64,000 nt of DNA, taken from assembly GCF_900142845.1 (NCBI RefSeq), contig NZ_FSRU01000002.1, positions 2,790,001-2,854,000 on the forward strand. The letters are read 5' to 3'. The stretch comes from Paraburkholderia phenazinium (GTDB lineage: Bacteria > Pseudomonadota > Gammaproteobacteria > Burkholderiales > Burkholderiaceae). Below, piece after piece: positions 63,323-64,000 of this stretch. The notes under the pieces were generated by a model that searched no databases, was not told the origin of the DNA, and saw nothing but the letters and a program-made list of their open reading frames with translations. Positions within the stretch are counted from its first letter, which is position 1; every line of letters starts with the position of its first letter. The position numbers were made by a program, and so were the translations under genes.

Positions 63323-64000
63323 ATGGACCTCCGACAACTCCCTGGACTCAACGCCATCAAGGCATTCGAGGCCGCCTCCCGGCACGAGAGCTTTTCGCGT
63401 GCGGCGGACGAACTGTTCGTCACGCACGGCGCGGTCAGCCATCAGATCCGGGCACTTGAAGCGGAACTGGGCGTGACCCTGTTCGCCCGCGACGGCAAAC
63501 GCGTGCGCCTGACCGAGGTGGGCCGCCGCTACGCGGGGCAGGTGCGCAGTGCCTTGACGGCTCTGGCCGACGCCACGCGCGAGATCCGCGCCGGCGAGCG
63601 CGAGCGGCGTCTGGTGGTGTCGATGCTGTCGTCGTTCGCGGCGCGCTGGGTGACGCCGCGCATCGGCAGCTTTATCGAGGCGCATCCGCAGTGGGATCTC
63701 GAGTTGCTGTCCACCAATTCGCTGGCGGATTTCGCCCGCGACGACATCGATGCGGCAATTCGTTTTGGCTTCGGCAAGTACCCGGGCTTGCACGCGGAGC
63801 TTCTGCTGGAGGAGATTTTCTTTCCGGCCTGCGCACCGAATTTCAACGGCGGCAACCTGCCGAAGGTGCCGTCGGACCTCGCCAAAGTTCCACTGCTGCG
63901 CTCCGACGACGAATTGTGGCGACCCTGGTTCGACGCCGCCGGTCTCACCGACTGGCCCGAGCCGAAGCGCGGCGTGCTGTACCAGGATTCGTCGAACCTG
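63323..64000 (+). CDS. LysR-family regulator, GcvA-like, C-terminus outside window
   Basis: The first 226 residues of a LysR regulator. The helix-turn-helix is MDLRQLPGLNAIKAFEAASR, then HESFSRAADELFVTHGAVSH, then QIRALEAELGVTLFARDGKRV. The effector domain begins at RLVVSMLSSFAARWVTPRIGSF. This pattern matches the GcvA subgroup. It is divergent from the DUF2917 gene. The end is cut by the window. The regulated pathway is not shown by the sequence. Confidence 0.9.
   Translation, partial: MDLRQLPGLNAIKAFEAASRHESFSRAADELFVTHGAVSHQIRALEAELGVTLFARDGKRVRLTEVGRRYAGQVRSALTALADATREIRAGERERRLVVSMLSSFAARWVTPRIGSFIEAHPQWDLELLSTNSLADFARDDIDAAIRFGFGKYPGLHAELLLEEIFFPACAPNFNGGNLPKVPSDLAKVPLLRSDDELWRPWFDAAGLTDWPEPKRGVLYQDSSNL

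Overview
The window is a gene-dense, high-GC stretch that reads as the primary chromosome of a Burkholderiales bacterium, most likely Paraburkholderia or a close Burkholderia relative. The basis is the gene neighbourhoods (cox operon with SURF1, CtaA, CtaB and SCO; gpsA-secB-grxC-rhodanese; gpmA-ctpA-moeB; gshA-gshB-EIIA-HPr-EI; lipB-lipA with a DUF2917 gene) and the protein sequences. I see no rRNA or tRNA gene, insertion sequence, prophage or CRISPR array.

Layout. 1-2.5 kb: N-acetylglucosamine catabolism (GntR/UTRA regulator, nagA, start of a SIS-domain deaminase). 2.8-6 kb: a MarR-GNAT fusion, a chromate transporter and an orphan MetQ. 6.2-16.3 kb: the aa3-type cytochrome c oxidase locus, read leftward from a good sigma-70 promoter: DUF2244, coxB (with fused cytochrome c and OmpA-like domains), coxA, a 44-aa assembly protein, DUF2970, coxC, surf1, a SCO-like protein, ctaA, ctaB and sco1. 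No cox11/ctaG is present. 16.5-25.6 kb: housekeeping genes (BioC-like methyltransferase, comF, trmL, macrodomain, gpsA, secB, grxC, rhodanese, gpmA, ctpA, moeB). 25.7-31.2 kb: PTS phosphorelay (EI, HPr, mannose-type EIIA) behind gshB and gshA. 31.4-34 kb: amtB and glnK with a sigma-54 promoter and NtrC-like sites, then ubiK. 34-37.4 kb: comM, a gene-free region with three DnaA boxes, a lipoprotein and a TlpA-like thioredoxin.

37.5-45.6 kb is the C4-dicarboxylate locus dctA-dctB-dctD. It is interrupted between dctA and dctB by a 974-residue gene on the opposite strand. That protein has a long Thr/Gln/Pro-rich middle with nine TQT tripeptides plus one KSIQT. These resemble the anchor motif by which eukaryotic proteins bind the dynein light chain LC8. 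A weakly hydrophobic C-terminal region of unknown family follows. No Sec signal is visible. This is the strongest candidate for an undescribed system: a possible secreted LC8-binding effector.

45.8-48.5 kb: a zinc-ribbon protein, TerC, NhaR and TerB. 48.6-56.4 kb: a possible phosphorus-acquisition block, with a binding-protein-dependent ABC importer and glycerophosphodiesterase divergent from a DeoR/GlpR-type regulator across two GlpR-like operators, then a Na/Pi cotransporter. 56.6-60.2 kb: a HAD phosphatase and tauABC. 60.2-61 kb: an AT-richer gap with tiny membrane ORFs, one lacking a normal start codon. 61-64 kb: lipA, lipB, DUF2917 and the start of a GcvA-like LysR regulator.

Transcription is organised by clear sigma-70 promoters (nagR, cox), two sigma-54 promoters (glnK-amtB, dctA) and many intrinsic terminators, one of which sits directly in front of the EIIA start codon.
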